64,000 nucleotides of DNA from Patagioenas fasciata (lineage: Eukaryota > Chordata > Aves > Columbiformes > Columbidae), in NCBI RefSeq assembly GCF_037038585.1, contig NW_027288510.1, forward strand, positions 2,237,001 through 2,301,000. The letters are read 5' to 3'. Positions 24,001 through 34,200 of this stretch are shown piece by piece. The notes under the pieces are model-generated. The model was not told the DNA's origin, did no database searches, and saw only the letters and a program-made list of their open reading frames with translations. Positions within the stretch are counted from its first letter, which is position 1. Every line of letters starts with the position of its first letter. A program made the translations under genes and the position numbers.

Positions 24001-27000
24001 GGGCCCTGTCGGGCTCCGTCGGGCCCTGTCGGGTTTCCTCGGGCCCTGTCGGGCTCCATCGAGCCCTGTCAGGCTCCGTCTGGCCCTTTCGGGTTTGCTC
24101 GGGCCCTGTCGGGCTCCGTCGAGCCATGTCGGGTTTCCTCGGGCCCTGTCGGGTTCCATCGAGCCCTGTCAGGCTCCGTCGGGCCTTTTTGGGTTTGCTC
24201 GGGCCCTGTCGGGCTCCGTCGGGCCCTGTCAGGCTTTGTCAGGTCCTGTCAGGTTTGTTCTGGCCCTGTCGGGCCTTGTCGGGCCCTGTCGGGTTTGCTC
24301 GGGCTCTGTCGGGCTCCGTTGGGCCCTGTCGGGTTTGCTCGGGCACTGTCGGGTTTGCTCAGGCCCTGTCAGGCTCCGTCGACCCCTGTCAGGTTTGCTC
24401 GGGCCCTGTCGGGCTCCGTTGAGCCATGTCGGGTTTGCTCGGGCCCTGTCGGGCTCCATCGAACCCTGTCAGACTTTGTCGGGTCCTGTCGGGTTTGCTC
24501 AGGCCCTGTCAGGCTCCGTCGACCCCTGTCAGGTATGCTCGGGCCCTGTCGGGTTTGCTCAGGCCCTGTCAGGCTCCGTCGACCCCTGTCAGGTTTGCTC
24601 GGGCCCTGTCGGGCTCCGTCGGGCCCTGTCGGGTTTGCTCAGGCCCTGTCAGGCTCCGTCAGGCCCTGTCGGGTTTGCTCGGGCTCTGTCGGTCTCCATC
24701 GAGCCCTTTCAGGCTCCGTCGGGCCCTGTCGGGTTTGCTCGGGCCCTGTCGGGTTTGCTCAGGCACTGTAGGGTTTGCTCAGGCCCTGTCGGGTTTGCTT
24801 GGGCCCTGTCGGGTTTGCTCGGGCCCTGTCGGGCTTCCTCGGGCCCTGTCGGGCTCCATCGAGTCCTGTCAGGCTCCGTCGGACCCTATCAGGCTTTGCT
24901 CGGGCCCTGTCGGGCTCCGTCAGGCCCTGTCGGGTTTGCTCGGGCCCTATCGGGCTCCGTCGGGCCCTGTCGGGTTTCCTCGGGCTCTGTCGGTCTCCAT
25001 CGAGCCCTGTCAGGCTCCGTCGGGCCCTGTCGGGTTTGCTCGGGCCCTGTCGGGTTTGCTCAGGCACTGTCGGGTTTGCTCAGGCCCTGTCGGGTTTGCT
25101 TGGGCCCTGTCGGGCTCCGTCGGGCCCTGTCGGGTTTCCTCGGGCCCTGTCGGGCTCCATCGAGCCCTGTCAGGTTCCGTCTGGCCCTTTCGGGTTTGCT
25201 CGGGCCCTGTCGGGCTCCGTCGAGCCATGTCGGGTTTCCTCGGGCCCTGTCGGGTTCCATCGAGCCCTGTCAGGCTCCGTCGGGCCTTTTTGGGTTTGCT
25301 CGGGCCCTGTCGGGCTCCGTCGGGCCCTGTCAGGCTTTGTCAGGTCCTGTCAGGTTTGTTCTGGCCCTGTCGGGCCTTGTCGGGCCCTGTCGGGTTTGCT
25401 CGGGCTCTGTCGGGCTCCGTTGGGCCCTGTTGGGTTTGCTCGGGCACTGTCGGGTTTGCTCAGGCCCTGTCAGGCTCCGTCGACCCCTGTCAGGTTTGCT
25501 CGGGCCCTGTCGGGCTCCGTTGAGCCATGTCGGGTTTGCTCGGGCCCTGTCGGGCTCCATCGAACCCTGTCAGGCTTTGTCGGGTCCTGTCGGGTTTGCT
25601 CAGGCCCTGTCAGGCTCCGTCGACCCCTGTCAGGTATGCTCGGGCCCTGTCGGGTTTGCTCAGGCCCTGTCAGGCTCCGTCGACCCCTGTCAGGTTTGCT
25701 CATCCCTGTCGGGCTCCGTCGGGCCCTGTCGGGTTTGCTCAGGCCCTGTCAGGCTCCGTCAGGCCCTGTCGGGTTTGCTCGGGCTCTGTCGGGTTTGCTG
25801 GGGCCCTGTCGGGCTCCGTCGGGCCCTGTCGGGTTTGCTCGGGCCCTGTCGGGCTCCGTCGAGCTTTGTCGGGTTTGTTCGGGCCCTTTCTGTTTTACTC
25901 AGGCCCTGTCAGGCTCCGACAAGCCCTGTCAGGTTTGCTCGGGCCATGTCGGATTTGCTCGGGCCCTCTCGGGCTCCGTCGGGCTCTGTCGGGTTTCCTC
26001 GGGCCCTGTCAGGCTCCGTCAGGCCCTGTCGTGTTTGCTCGGGCCCTGTCGGGTTTGCTGAAGCCCTGTCAGGCTTCGTCGGACCCTGTCGGGTTTGCTA
26101 GGGCCGTGTCGGGCTCCGTCGGGCCCTGTCCGGTTTGCTCGGGCCCTGTCGGATTTGCTTGGGCCCTGTCGGGCTCCGTCGAGCCGTGTCGGGTTTGCTC
26201 GGGCCCTATCGGGCTCCGTCGGGCTCTGTCGGGTTTCCTCGGGCTCTGTCGGTCTCCATCGAGCCCTGTCAGGCTCCGTCGGGCCCTGTCGGGTTTGCTC
26301 GGGCCCTGTCGGGTTTGCTCAGGCACTGTCGGGTTTGCTCAGGCCCTGTCGGGTTTGCTTGGGCCCTGTCGGGCTCCGTCGGGCCCTGTCGGGTTTCCTC
26401 GGGCCCTGTCGGGCTCCATCGAGCCCTGTCAGGCTCCGTCGGGCCCTTTCGGGTTTGCTCGGGCCCTGTCGGGCTCCGTCAAGCCATGTCGGGTTTCCTC
26501 GGGCCCTGTCGGGTTCCATCGAGCCCTGTCAGGCTCCGTCGGGCCTTTTTGGGTTTGCTCGGGCCCTGTCGGGCTCCGTCGGGCCCTGTCAGGCTTTGTC
26601 AGGTCCTGTCAGGTTTGTTCTGGCCCTGTCGGGCCTTGTCGGGCCCTGTCGGGTTTGCCCGGCCCCTGTCGGGCTCCATCGAGCCCTGTCAGGCTTCGTC
26701 GGGCCCTTGCGGGTTTGCTCGGGCCCTGTCGGGCTCCGTCAGGCCCTGTCGGGTTCGCTCGGGCCCTATCGGGCTCCGTCGGGCCCTGTCGGGTTTCCTC
26801 GGGCCCTGTCGGGCTCCATCGAGCCCTGTCAGGCTCCGTCGGGCCCTTTCAGGTTTGCTTGGGCCCTGTCGGGCTCCGTCGGGCCCTGTCGGGTTTGCTC
26901 AGGCCCTGTCGGGTTTGCTAGGGCCCTGTCGGGCTCCGTCGGGCCCTGTCTGGTTTCCTCAGGCCCTGTCGGGCTCCGTCGAGCCCTGTCGGGTTTGCTC

Positions 27001-27297
27001 GGGCCCTGTCAGGCTCCGTCGCGCCCTGTCGGGTTTCCTCGGGCCCTGTCGGGCTCCATCGAGCCCTGTCGGGTTTGCTCGGGCCCTGTCGGGCTCCATC
27101 GGACCCTGTCAGGCTTTGTCGGGTCCTGTCGGGTTTGCTCAGGCCCTGTCGGGCCTTGTCAGGCCCTGTCGGGTTTGCTCAGGCCCTGTCGGGCTCCGTC
27201 GGGCCCTGTCAGATTCGCTCGGGCCCTGTCGGGTTTGCTCGGGCCCTGTCAGGCTCCGTCAGGCCCTGTCGGGTTTGCTCGGGCCCTGTCAGGCTCC
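1..27297. repeat. Sat-10/20: GC-rich satellite array made of 10-bp modules
   Basis: The whole stretch is built from 10-bp modules, mostly CCCTGTCGGG alternating with TTTGCTCGGG, CTCCGTCGGG, TTTCCTCGGG or CTCCATCGAG. The smallest natural unit is 20 bp and many parts read as 40-bp dimers. The 10-bp register is rarely broken, and single-base indels move it only now and then. Most modules carry one CpG, frequently changed to CA. Open frames of up to about 2,200 codons cross the array (for example 8149-14799 and 3191-8575), but all three plus-strand frames are open, since a 20-bp unit returns to phase every 60 bp and rarely makes a stop. These long frames also begin at TTG. I therefore call no gene here. 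The array is cut by the left window edge. Confidence 0.95.
14160..27297. repeat. Higher-order repeat part of Sat-10/20 (1.10-kb and 3.86-kb periods)
   Basis: A rare 21-bp variant beginning CCCTATCAGGC marks the higher-order structure. It starts at about 14160, 15261, 16762, 17862, 19922, 21023, 23783 and 24884. The gaps are about 1101, 1501, 1100, 2060, 1101, 2760 and 1101 bp. The pair 19922/21023 recurs as 23783/24884, exactly 3861 bp further on. This shows recent amplification of kilobase blocks by unequal exchange or a similar process, on top of the older 10/20-bp repetition. Further left, a block at about 2582-4100 recurs at 7540-9060 (shift 4958 bp), and part of it also at 6301 (shift 3719 bp). 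Confidence 0.8.
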
Positions 27298-27349
27298 CCT
27301 TGTCCTCAGGACTCATTCTCACATCCTGGGCACCCCCCATTGTCCCCAG
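27298..27349. repeat. Isolated fragment of the 40-bp family B at the Sat-10/20 edge
   Basis: Just over one family-B unit lies between Sat-10/20 and the family-A array. It carries the typical B pieces TTGTCC(T/C)CAG, CACATCCTGGG and CCCATTGTCCCCAG, in the same orientation as the main B array at 36.7-42.8 kb. It looks like a leftover from a rearrangement that joined the arrays. Confidence 0.7.
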
Positions 27350-30300
27350 AGTGCAACTTGTGGGGGTCAGGATTTGGGGTACAGGGTTTGGGGGTGCAGG
27401 GTTTAGTGGTGTAGGGTTTGGGGGTGCAGGTCTTGGGGAGGCAGAATTGGGGGTTCAGGTTTTTAGAGTTCAGGGGTTTGGGGGTGCAGATTTTGGGTGT
27501 TCAGGACCTGGGGGTGCAGGATTTGGGGATGTAGGTTTGGGGTGCAGGGCTTAGGGTTTCAGTACCTTGGGTTGAAGAGGTTTGGGGGGAAGGGTTGTGT
27601 ACGGCAGGATTTGGGGGTGCAGGGCTTTGGGCTGAATGTTTGGGGGTGCAGGGTTCGCATGTTTAGGAACTGGGGGTGCAGAATTTGGGTTTGCAGGTTT
27701 GGGGAATTTTGCGGTAAAGGATTTGGGGTGCAGGGTTGGGGGACGCAGGATCTGAGGGTGCAGCGTTTGGGGTGCAGAGTTAGGGGCTGCAGGATCTGGG
27801 GTGCAGGGTTTGGGGGGCACTGTTTTGGGGGGAAGGATTTGCGAGATGCAGGGTTTAAGGGTTTAGAATTGGAGGTGTCGAATTTTGGGGTGCAGGAGGT
27901 GTGGGGTTTGGGGTTGCAGGATTTCGGGGAGAATGGTTTGGGGGTGCAAGACTTGAGGGTGCAGGGTTTGGGGGTTTGGGACATGGGGCTGGAGGATTTG
28001 GGGATGCAGGATTTGGGGTGCAGTGTGTGGGGGTGCAAGATCTTGGGGTGTACGAGCGTTGGGTGTGGGATTTGAAGGACAATGATTTGGGGGTGCAGGG
28101 ATTGGGGGTGTAGGGTTTTGGGGTTGCTGCGTTTGGAGATTCGGGATGTGGAGGTCAAGGATTTAGGGGTACAAGGGCTGGTTGCAGGATTTGGGGTGCA
28201 GGGTTTGGTTGCAGGATTTGGGGTGCAGGGTTTGAAGTGCAGGGCTAAAGGGGGCAGGATTTGGAGGTGCAAGATTTGGTGGTCTGGGGTACTGGGCTGC
28301 AGGGTTTTGGGGTGCGGGATTTGGGGGTGCAGGTTCCATGTCTTTAGGAACTGGGCGGGGAGGGTTTCTTGGTGCGGACTTTTGAGTGCAAGTTTGAGGG
28401 GCCTTGATTTTGGGGTGCATGGTTTGGGGGGCAGGATTCCGGGTGTAAGGTTTTGAGGTGCAGGACTTGGGGGTGCAGGTTTCACGCGTTAAGGAACTGG
28501 GGCTGCAGAGGTTGGGGGTGCAGCTTTGTGGGCTGCAGGGTTGAAGGGTGCAGGATTTAGGGGTACAGGTTTTGGGGGTGCAGGAGCTGGGGGTGCAGGC
28601 TGTAGGGATCAGAATATGGGGGTGCAGGGTTCTGGGGTGCAGGATCTGGGTGAGCAGGCTGTTGGGGTACAGAACCTTGTAGTTCAGCGTTTAGAGGCAG
28701 GATTTGGGGGTGCAGGGCTTTGGGGTGAGGGGTCTGGGGTGAGGGGTTCAGGTGTTCAGCACCTGGGGGTGCAGGACCTGAGGGTTGGAGGATTTGGGGG
28801 TGCAGGGATTTGGGGGTGCAGGGATATGGGGTGCAACTTGTGGGGTGCAGGGTTTTGGGTATAGGGTTTTGGGGTGCAGAGTTTTGGGGGCGGGGATTGG
28901 GGGAGCAGGGTTTCAGGGTGCAAGGTTCAGTGGTGCAGGGTTCTGGGGGTGCAGGGTTTAGCGCCAGAATTGGGGGTGCAGGGTTTGGGATTGCAGGGTG
29001 TTGGGGGAAGGATCTGGGGGTACAAGATGTGGGGTAGCAGGGTTTTGGTGTGCAACTTGTGGGGGCAGGATTTGGGGTCCAGGAGGTTGGGGGTGCAGGG
29101 TTTGGGGTGTAGGATTTAGTGAAGCAGGGACTGGGGGTGAAGGTCTTGTGGAGGCAGAATTGGGGGTGCAGGTCTTGGGGAGGCAGAATTGGGGGTGCAG
29201 ATTTTGGCTGTTCAGGACCTGGGGGTGCAGGATTTGGGGATGTAGGTTTTGGGGGGTAGATTTTGGGGTGCTGGGTTCGGCACATGGGTCTGGAGTATTT
29301 GGGGGTGCAGGGTTAAGGGGTTTAGGATTTTGGGGTGCACAGATTAGGGTGCACGTTCTGGGCATGTATGATTTGAGAGTGCAGGGCTTTGGGGTACAGG
29401 ATTTGGGGTGCAGGGTTTTGGGGTCAGGATCTGGGGGTGCAGGGTGTTGGGGAGAAGGATTTGGGGGTGCAGCATTTTGAAGTGCAGGGTTTGGAGGAGG
29501 GAGGTTTTGGGGGTGAAAGATTTGGTGGTTCAGGTTTTGGGGGTGCAGTGTTAAAAGGGTGGAGGATTAGGGGTGCAGGATTTGGGGGTGCACTGTTTGG
29601 GGGTGCAGGGTTTAGAAGTCAGGTCTAAGAGTGCAGCGTTTGGGGTGCAGGGGCTTGGGGGGAAATTTAAGGTTGCAGAGTGTGGGGTGCATAGGACTGG
29701 GGCACAGGATTTGGGGGTGCAGGGTTTCAGGGTTCAAGATTTGGAGGTGTGGAGTTTTGGGGTGCAGGGACTGGGGGTGAAGGATTTGAGGCTGCAGGGT
29801 GGTGGGGGGAGGATTTGGGGGTGAGAGATTTGGGGTGCAGGATGTGGGGGTGCAGAGTTTTGGGAGGCAAGGATCTGGGGCTGCAGGATTTGGGGGTTCA
29901 GTGTTTAGGGCAGCACAACCTCGGGGTGCAGGGGTTTGCAGTGAAAGGTTTGGTAGGCAGGATTTGGGGTGCAGGATTCTGGGGTGCTGGGTTTGGGGTA
30001 CAGGATTTGGTGTTGCAGGGATGGGGTTGAAGGGCTTGGGTTGCCAGGCCTTTGAGGTGCAGGATTTGGAGGTGCAAGGTTTGGGAGGGAATTCTTTGGG
30101 GTGCAGGGTTTGGGGGCAGGGTTTAGGGGTGGAGGGTATAGGACGGAAAGATTTGGGAATGCAGGGTTTGGGGTGCAGCGTTTCGGGGTTCAGGAAGGTA
30201 GGGAGGGCAGGATTAGGGGGTGCAAGGTTTCAGTTGTAGGGTTTAGGGGTGCAGAGTTTGGTAGGGCCGAATTTGGGGGTGCAGGATCTGGGGTGCAGGG

Positions 30301-30468
30301 TTTGGGAAGACAGGATCGGGGGTGGAGGATTTGGGGGTGCAGGATTGAGGGGCAGGGTTTTGGTGCAGGGCTTGGGGTCAGGATCTGGGGTGCAGGTTTG
30401 GGAAGAGTATTTTGGGGTGCAGGATTTTGGGTGCCGTGTCTGCGGGGCAGGTTTGGGGTGATCACTGC
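27350..30468 (+). repeat. Family A minisatellite, G-rich strand on plus
   Basis: Degenerate tandem repeat of about 14-15 bp with the core GGGGTGCAGGATTTGG or GGGGTGCAGGGTTTGG. The plus strand has G runs every few bases, so it has strong G-quadruplex potential. Open frames through it translate as low-complexity Gly/Val/Gln/Leu repeats and are not genes. The block is the left arm of an inverted repeat whose partner starts at 31266; the two inner edges share GTTTGGGGTGATCACTGC or its complement. Confidence 0.9.
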
Positions 30469-30662
30469 TGATCCGCACACACTCGCTCTCTCTGGTATTC
30501 ACCTCCACTCCTGCTCCTCCACCTCCCCACTGTTCTCTCCACCTCCTCTCTTCTCATTCCCACCACACTCTGCACACAGACGCAACCACTGAGAATGTTC
30601 CAGAACACGCTGATCCAAACCCCGCTGGGACCTCCAGGCTCCATGGCAATGTGAAAATGGAG

Positions 30663-30830
30663 TGTGCCACAGAATCCCTTTGGGTGTCAAACACCTTGAA
30701 GGTGCTGGAGTCCAAGCACAACCCCCCGGCGCTGCCCACGGCCCTCAGGAGCTCCTGTGGAAACCCCTCCAGGGATGGCGGCTCCAGCCCTGCCCTGGGC
30801 AGCCCGTTCAGTGCCCGACAGCCCTCGCTG
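30663..30830 (-). mobile_element. CR1-like LINE 3' end fragment, antisense
   Basis: Read on the plus strand, the order CACAGAATCCCTTTGG, then GGTGCTGGAGTCCAAGCACA, then CCTCCAGGGATGGCGGCTCC and CCCTGGGCAGCCCGTTCAGT is the usual order in the complement of a chicken-repeat-1 (CR1) 3' end. The element would therefore lie on the minus strand, with its 3' terminus at the left. It is a short, diverged, 5'-truncated piece, which is normal for CR1. The assignment rests on remembered family features and was not checked by alignment. It is the main hint, with the provirus, that the DNA is avian. Confidence 0.6.
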
Positions 30831-30984
30831 GGAGGAACAGCTCCCAGGCTCCAGCCAGAAGCTCACCCGGTACCGCTGGGGCCGTCTCCTCTCCTCCTGC
30901 CGCTCGTTCCCGGGCAGAGTCCCCGAAGCCCGCTCTCCGGGCGCTCTGCGGGCGGCTCCTGGCCCGGCCGCCCCCCGCACTCCC

Positions 30985-31171
30985 GCTCTGGCTCCGCCCC
31001 AAGGCTCAGGCGGGAACGGCCGCTGCGGCCCGGCCGGCCAATCGCAGCTCGCCGCCTCAGCCCCGCCCCCTCAAACCAGCCCTTGGCCCCGCCCCCTCCC
31101 CCCAGCCCCTCAGGAGGAGCCGCACCCGCTGGTGCTGAGTGCGGAGCTCAGCGCACAAAGAGCTGCACAGG
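30985..31171 (+). promoter_or_regulatory. Promoter-like CpG-rich segment with CCAAT and GC boxes
   Basis: The segment holds a GCTCCGCCCC box at 30991-31000, a CCAAT box at 31038-31042, and two CCCCGCCCCC boxes at 31061-31070 and 31087-31096. No TATA box stands out. Downstream, CACAGG|GTGAGAGG around 31171/31172 resembles a vertebrate 5' splice site. Together these suggest a TATA-less promoter with a short first exon on the plus strand. The DNA further right is family-A repeat, so no downstream exon can be pointed to. Confidence 0.45.
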
Positions 31172-31265
31172 GTGAGAGGGGCAGGGGGATTCGAGCTGGG
31201 ATGGGCGCTGTTTGCAGACGGAACCAAGTGAGGCACGGGCTCTGCACCTGGAGAAAGGAAAAGGT

Positions 31266-34200
31266 GCAGTGATCACCCCAAACCTGCCCCGCAGACACGG
31301 CACCCAAAATCCTGCACCCCAAAATACTCTTCCCAAACCCTGCACCCCAGATCCTGACCCCAAGCCCTGCACCAAAACCCTGCCCCTCAATCCTGCACCC
31401 CCAAATCCTCCACCCCGATCCTGTCTTCCCAAACCCTGCACCCCAAACCCTGCACCCCCAAATTCGGCCCTACCAAACTCTGCACCCCTAAACCCTACAA
31501 CTGAAACCTTGCACCCCCTAATCCTGCCCTCCCTACCTTCCTGAACCCCGAAACCTGCACCCCAAACCCTGCATTCCCAAATCCTTCCGTCCTATACCCT
31601 CCACCCCTAAACCTGCCCCCAAACCCTGCACCCCAAAGAATTCCCTCCCAAACCTTGCACCTCCAAATCCTGCACCTCAAAGGCCTGGAAACCCAAGCCC
31701 TTCAACCCCATCCCTGCAACACCAAATCCTGTACCCCAAACCCAGCACCCCAGAATCCTGCACCCCAAATCCTGCCTGCCAAACCTTTCACTGCAAACCC
31801 CTGCACCCCAAGATTGTGCTGCCCTAAACACTGAACCCCCAAATCCTGCAGACCCGGATCCTTGCCTCCCAAAACTCTGCACCCCCAAATCCTGCACCCC
31901 AAATCTCTCACCCCCACCACCCTGCACTCCCAACCCCTGCACCCCAAAACTCCACACCTCCAAATCCTGAACCCTGAAACCCTGCACCCCCAAATCCTGT
32001 GCCCCAGTCCTGTGCACCCCACACTCTGCAACCTTAAATTTCCCCCCAAGCCCCTGCACCCCAAACGCTGCACTCTGAGACCTGACTTCTAAACCCTGCA
32101 CCCCCAGACAGTGCACCCCCAAATCCTGAAGCCCCAGATCCTTCCCTCCCATACTGTGCACCCCCAAGTCCTGAACCCTCAGATCCTGAATTCCAGGATC
32201 TTGCACCCCCAGACCCTGCACCCCCAAATCAGACACACGAAAACTCTCCACCCCCAAATCTTGCACCTCTAAGCCTCCACCCCTTAACACTGCATCCCCA
32301 AATCTTTCACCCCAAAACCTCAACCCAGAACCCTTTACCCCAAAACCCTACACCTCCAAATCCTGAACCCTTAAACCCTGCACCCCCAGATCCTCCCCCG
32401 AAATGAATGAACCCCCAAAACCTACACCCCCAGATCCTGCTGCCCCATACCCAGCACCCCAAACTCTGCACCCAGAAATCCTGCACTCTCATAACCCTGC
32501 ACCTCAAACAATTCCCTCGACCCTGCACCCCCAGAACCTGTAACCCCAATCGCTGCACCCCCAGGTCCTGTCCCCAAACTCTGCACTGCCAGATCCTGCC
32601 CCCCTAAACCCTTAAAGCCCAAATATTGTACCCTCAGATCCTTCCTCAACACCCTGCACCCCCAAATTCCCCACCGAAAACCTGCACCCCCAGATCCTGC
32701 ACCACCAAGTTCTGTGCCCTGAAACCCTGCACTGAAAATCCTGCCCCCTAACTCTGCACCCCCGAATCCTGCACCCCCAAATCCTGCATCCCTAAACCCT
32801 ACACCCCCAAATCCTTCAACCCCCAAAGCCAATGCACTGCCAAACCCTGGACCCCCAGATACTGCACCCCAGAACCCTGCACGTTGAAATCCTGCACCCC
32901 CAAACCCTGCAGCCCAGAACCCTGTACCCGATATCCTGCCGCCCCACAACTTGCACCCCCCAAACCTGCAACCCCAAATACTGCACCCCAAATCCTGCAT
33001 CTTGAAACCCTGCACCCCTAAATCCTTCCTCCCAAGCCATGATTCCCCAAAACCTGTAATACCAAATCCTGCACCCCTAAATTCAGCCCTACCATACTTT
33101 GCACCCCTGTAATTCAGCCCTACCATACTTTGCACCCCTAAACCCTGAAAACTTACACCCCCTGATCCTGCCCTCCCAAATCCTGAGCCCTGCACCCCCA
33201 AAGCCTGCATTCCCAAACGCAGCAACCCCAGGTCCTGAACACCCAAACACTGCACCCCCAAATTAGGCAGCCCCAAACCCAGCACCCCAAAATCCTCCAT
33301 TCACAAACTCTGCATCCCCCAAACCTGGACCCCCACATGTGCACCCCCAAAACCATGCCCCCCTGAAACGCTGCACTTCAAAACCCTGCACCCCTAAATC
33401 CTTCCCCCAAAACCCTGCCCCCCCAAACCCTACACCCCAAGGTCCTTCCCCCACCTCCTGGAACCCCAAACCCTGCACCCCAAAGAATTCCCTCCCAAAC
33501 CTTGCACCTCAAAGGCCTGGAAACCCAAGCCCTTCAACCCCATCCCTGCAACACCAAATCCTGTACCCCAAACCCAGCACCCCAGAATCCTGCACCCCAA
33601 ATCCTGCCCTACCAAACCTTTCACTGCAAACCCCTGCACCCCGAGGTTGTGCTGCCCTAAACACTGAACCCCCAAATCCTGCAGCCCCAGATCCTTGCCT
33701 CCCAAAACTCTGCACCCCCACATCCTGCACCCCAAATCTCTCACCCCCAAATCCTCCCCCCACCACCCTGCAGCCTCAAATCCTTCACCCCCAGTCCCTG
33801 CACCCCAAAACTCCACACCTCCAAATCTTGAACCCTGAAACCCCGCACCCCCAAATCCTGTGCCCCAGTCCTGTGCACCCCACACTCTGCAACCTTAAAT
33901 TTCCCCCCAAGCCCCTGCACCCCAAACGCTGCACTCTTAGACCTGACTTCTAAACCCTGCACCCCCAAACAGTGCACCCCCAAATCCTGCACCCCTAATC
34001 CTCCACCCTTTTAACACTGCACCCCCAAAACCTGAACCACCAAATCTTTCACCCCCAAAACCTCCCTCCTCCAAACCCTGCACTTCAAAATGCTGCACCC
34101 CCAAATCCTTCTCCCCAACACCCTGCACCCCCAGATCCTGACCCCAAAACCCTGCACCCCAAATCCTGTACCCCAAAGCCCTGCACTCTCAAATCATACA

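Larger units (their letters stand above)
30469..31265. other. Loop between the inverted family-A arrays: mostly unique, GC-rich towards the right
   Basis: This ~800-bp stretch is not tandem repeat. From left to right it has a pyrimidine-rich tract ending in CAG near 30580 (splice-acceptor-like), a CR1-like LINE tail, and a CpG-rich segment with promoter-like boxes and a splice-donor-like site. Overlapping open frames cross it in several phases (for example 30651-31175 plus and 30687-30980 minus), as expected of GC-rich DNA. None has a recognisable domain, so I call no protein. Confidence 0.75.

Noticed and set aside
1..27297. CRISPR-like array
   Set aside because: There are no constant repeats separated by unique spacers. 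Modules are contiguous 10/20-bp units, and the window is vertebrate.
30651..31175. A protein-coding gene in the 30.5-31.3 kb loop
   Set aside because: Several overlapping frames on both strands are open, as in any GC-rich DNA. Part of the frame is a CR1 tail, and no domain is recognised.
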